A stretch of 15,628 bases of DNA from Acidobacteriota bacterium. Lineage in GTDB: Bacteria; Acidobacteriota; Blastocatellia; Pyrinomonadales; Pyrinomonadaceae. The translations under genes and the position numbers were made by a program. The DNA lies in the NCBI GenBank assembly GCA_963169175.1, contig CAUJFK010000296.1, forward strand, positions 1-15,628, in the 5' to 3' direction. Below, one piece after another: positions 14,606 to 15,628 of the stretch. The notes below the pieces were generated by a model, which saw nothing but the letters and a program-made list of their open reading frames with translations, had not been told where the DNA came from and ran no database searches. Numbering within the stretch: the first letter of the stretch is position 1; every line of letters begins with the position of its first letter.

Positions 14606-14644
14606 CGGACTTCAGTCCGCAAACGGACGCGGACTTAAGTCCGC
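14606..14644. repeat. Two tandem GGACT/AGTCC palindromes between tsf and pyrH
   Basis: CGGACTTCAGTCCG (14606-14619) and the perfect 16-mer GCGGACTTAAGTCCGC (14629-14644) share all but the centre and are 9 nt apart. Together they fill most of the tsf-pyrH gap. The proximal one ends 11 nt before the pyrH ATG, beside its Shine-Dalgarno. Confidence 0.8.
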
Positions 14645-14651
14645 GATCCGC

Positions 14652-15314
14652 CTAACCTACCATTGACGCCACTTCCGCGGCGAAATCGTCGGTCTTCTTT
14701 TCGATCCCTTCACCCATTTTGTAGCGGGTGAATCGCCGGATAGAAATGTTTTCCTTGATCGAGGCGATCTTTTCCGTTACAAGCTCGCCGATCGTTTTGC
14801 TCGGGTCCTTAACGAATGGTTGATCGACAAGAACGTTGTCCTCATAGAACTTGTTAAGCCGTCCTTCAATGATCTTGTTCAGGACTTCGTTGGGCTTGCC
14901 GGCGTTCTTCGGATCGTTTTTCAGCTGCTCCAGAAGTATCTCGCGTTCCTTGTCCAATTCGGAAGCCGGAACCTCTTCGCGAGACGCAAAACGCGGATCT
15001 GCGGCCGCTACGTGCATTGCAACGTCTTTGACCAGTTGCTGAAACTCTTCGCCGCGGGCGACGAAGTCGCTTTCGCAGTTTATCTCAACCAGCACACCGA
15101 CCTTGCCGCCCATGTGAATGTATGAGCCAACAACGCCCTCAGCCGTAACACGGCCGGCCTTTTTGCCGGCGGTAGCCATTCCTTTTTTCCTAAGTATCTC
15201 GATCGCCGCGTTCTCGTCGCCTTTTGCTTCGACAAGTGCATTCTTGCAATCGATCATTCCTGCTCCGGTCTTTTCGCGGAGTGATTTAACTGATCCTGCT
15301 GTTATCTCTGCCAT
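14652..15314 (-). CDS. tsf: Translation elongation factor Ts
   Basis: 220 residues, the short form of EF-Ts with a reduced core, compared with 283 in E. coli. The N-terminal UBA-like helix bundle (1-50) reads VKSLREKTGAGMIDCKNAL. The EF-Tu contact motif is INCESDFVAR (78-87), with SDFV in place of TDFV. The C-terminal part ISIRRFTRYKMGEGIEKK closes the core and the C-terminal module. EF-Ts exchanges GDP for GTP on EF-Tu. CGGAG lies about 8 nt before the ATG. It is downstream of rpsB, separated by a terminator and a palindrome rather than a plain intercistronic gap. Confidence 0.97.
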   Translation of the reverse strand: MAEITAGSVKSLREKTGAGMIDCKNALVEAKGDENAAIEILRKKGMATAGKKAGRVTAEGVVGSYIHMGGKVGVLVEINCESDFVARGEEFQQLVKDVAMHVAAADPRFASREEVPASELDKEREILLEQLKNDPKNAGKPNEVLNKIIEGRLNKFYEDNVLVDQPFVKDPSKTIGELVTEKIASIKENISIRRFTRYKMGEGIEKKTDDFAAEVASMVG

Positions 15315-15359
15315 TATATTGCTCCGATATTAATGTACGGCCTCGCTATTTGCGGGCCG

Positions 15360-15380
15360 CAACAGGCTGAGAGCCTGTTG
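15360..15380. repeat. Perfect palindrome CAACAGGCT/AGCCTGTTG in the tsf leader
   Basis: 9-bp arms around GAG. It lies between the rpsB terminator and tsf, 45 nt before the tsf ATG. The core AGGCT/AGCCT resembles the sucC leader hairpin, with different outer bases. Confidence 0.75.
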
Positions 15381-15390
15381 TAGTTCTATC

Positions 15391-15431
15391 AAAAAACGTA
15401 GCCAATTCGTTCAATAACGGAAACGGCTACG
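15391..15431 (-). terminator. Intrinsic terminator after rpsB
   Basis: On the minus strand, arms CGTAGCC/GGCTACG (15425-15431 with 15397-15403) enclose an inner CGTT/AACG stem and are followed directly by TTTTTTGATA. It begins 20 nt after the rpsB stop. The strong T-tract makes this a good Rho-independent signal, placed inside an otherwise conserved operon. Confidence 0.85.
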
Positions 15432-15451
15432 CTTTCAAATTGAAAAGATCT

Positions 15452-15628
15452 TTAGCTTGCGGTTGCTTCCGTAACGTCTTCTGTTTTCTGTGCCGCCACC
15501 TCTTCGGGCGTATCAGCCGCGAGCGGTCTTTCCGGGACTATCTCCTTGTCCGATTCGGTCATTACTTCCGGTTCAGGATGAGTTCCTTCGGCGGTCGCAA
15601 ATGACTTGTCAGCGACCTGTACATCAGG
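15452..15628 (-). CDS. rpsB: C-terminal end of ribosomal protein S2 (partial, acidic extension)
   Basis: The minus-strand frame is open from the window edge to a TAA at 15452-15454, giving 58 C-terminal residues without an internal start. The tail is acidic and disordered: many Glu, Asp, Pro, Ala and Thr, ending KTEDVTEATAS. No S2 core is inside the window, so the name rests on synteny (rpsB directly precedes tsf in most bacteria) and on the fact that S2 often carries such acidic extensions. Codon use and frame are clean, so it is very likely coding. Confidence 0.65.
   Translation of the reverse strand, partial: PDVQVADKSFATAEGTHPEPEVMTESDKEIVPERPLAADTPEEVAAQKTEDVTEATAS

Overview
This window reads as ordinary bacterial chromosome, densely coded on both strands and of moderate GC, with long runs of housekeeping genes. 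The mix of genes (a DUF4139 protein, several Ser/Thr-rich lipoproteins, a short-form EF-Ts, the rpsB-tsf-pyrH-frr order) and the many short palindromes in the gaps suggest an Acidobacteriota relative, perhaps class Blastocatellia. That assignment is inference from protein flavour only and has not been checked by any search.

Layout. Positions 2-472 (+) hold the C-terminal part of a NagX/HGSNAT-like membrane acyltransferase. It converges on a secreted DUF4139 protein (514-2676, -). Next on the minus strand are sucC (2833-4002) and a two-gene lipoprotein operon (DUF4344 metallopeptidase, then an NTF2-like lipoprotein; 5632 down to 4134) that ends in a good intrinsic terminator. Upstream of these lie pepA (5777-7276) and smpB (7334-7792), also on the minus strand, with a clear terminator after pepA. 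From 7951 to 8679 there is a REP-associated tyrosine transposase (RAYT) gene, broken by a one-base frameshift, set between two inverted arms that each carry three hairpins with the core GGCTGTGCC. A tRNA-Gln(CTG) with its own promoter follows, then a hotdog-fold acyl-CoA thioesterase. A tightly coupled plus-strand operon comes next: small membrane protein, isochorismatase-family hydrolase, PcrA/UvrD helicase. A small lipoprotein (12859-13251, +) then converges on the minus-strand translation cluster frr, pyrH, tsf and the 3' end of rpsB, which runs off the window.

The most interesting material is non-coding. Besides the RAYT element, nearly every intergenic gap holds a short, often perfect palindrome from several sequence families. 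At four genes (sucC, frr, pyrH, RAYT) such a hairpin lies 8-11 nt upstream of the start codon, where a Shine-Dalgarno sequence is expected; three of these four lack a convincing one. rpsB and tsf are separated by a strong intrinsic terminator, which would uncouple their expression. No CRISPR array, intact insertion sequence, phage gene or defence system was seen.
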